Part shown: positions 5,292-5,333 of the stretch, piece after piece
Numbering within the stretch: position 1 is the first letter of the stretch
Layout: each line of letters opens with the position of its first letter
Assembly: GCA_016839385.1 (NCBI GenBank)
Contig: JAEOUK010000560.1
Coordinates: 1 to 5,333, forward strand
DNA from: Promethearchaeota archaeon
GTDB taxonomy: Archaea > Asgardarchaeota > Lokiarchaeia > Sigynarchaeales > MK-D1
DNA: 5,333 nt
Direction: 5' to 3'
The notes under the pieces: model-generated
Told to the model about the DNA's origin: nothing
Database searches by the model: none
What the model saw: only the letters and a program-made list of their open reading frames with translations
Made by a program: the position numbers and the translations under genes

Positions 5292-5333
5292 ATGTCACAT
5301 GGAAAACGATATAGTGCAAAAGAACGGAAAGAA
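5292..5333 (+). CDS. 5' end of a gene cut by the window edge, possible DNA-binding protein
   Basis: ATG at 5292 opens 14 codons, MSHGKRYSAKERKE, with no stop before the edge. A short basic lead followed by K/R-Y-S-x-x-x-R/K resembles the start of helix-turn-helix transposase or regulator domains. Fourteen residues are too few to assign a family. The repeat-rich promoter immediately upstream supports a real start. Confidence 0.4.
   Translation, partial: MSHGKRYSAKERKE

Overview
The window is AT-rich and looks archaeal. It has TATA-like boxes 22-50 nt upstream of starts, weak or absent Shine-Dalgarno sites, short oligo-T runs downstream of genes, and an archaeal-type selenocysteine insertion (SECIS) hairpin in a 3' UTR. 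Selenocysteine (Sec) decoding is rare in archaea: Methanococcales, Methanopyrus and Lokiarchaeota/Asgard lineages. A Sec-containing peroxiredoxin-like protein in a low-GC genome fits a Lokiarchaeia-like Asgard archaeon best. That placement is inference, not proof.

The left 60% (10-3201, minus) is one gene for a 1063-residue protein. It carries two consecutive P-loop ATPase modules. The first looks intact (Walker A near residues 270-277, Walker B FDE at 332-334) and is followed by a winged-helix-like region. The second keeps Walker A (665-673), but its Walker B has E771 and A772 where the first has D333 and E334, so it may bind nucleotide without hydrolysing it. Its pathway is not recognisable.

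The centre (3202-4044) holds the most important feature: a peroxiredoxin-like gene on the minus strand, 3987 to 3472, interrupted by a single in-frame UGA at 3826-3828. The UGA lies exactly where the peroxidatic residue belongs, in the context FFRGSW-U-VEC. Fifty nt beyond the stop codon is a hairpin (3385-3421) with an 11-position lower helix, an internal loop containing GAA opposite a lone A, and a 3-bp G/C upper stem. These are the hallmarks of an archaeal SECIS. The gene is therefore read as a 171-residue selenoprotein. Ordinary annotation would leave only a 79-residue C-terminal stub (3472-3711). A second hairpin starts immediately 3' of the UGA.

The right part (4045-5333) holds a six-helix DUF998-like membrane protein (minus). 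Divergent from it is a 95-residue two-helix membrane protein with a KLTGxIxWSWxWVxxPLWI signature (plus). Beyond that is an intergenic segment with a perfect 22-bp palindrome, an 11-T run, and a promoter flanked by repeats of the same CTAACA half-site. The first 14 codons of another gene, possibly a DNA-binding protein controlled through those repeats, run off the right edge.

The genes appear to be separate transcription units, each with its own promoter-like and oligo-T signals, rather than one operon.
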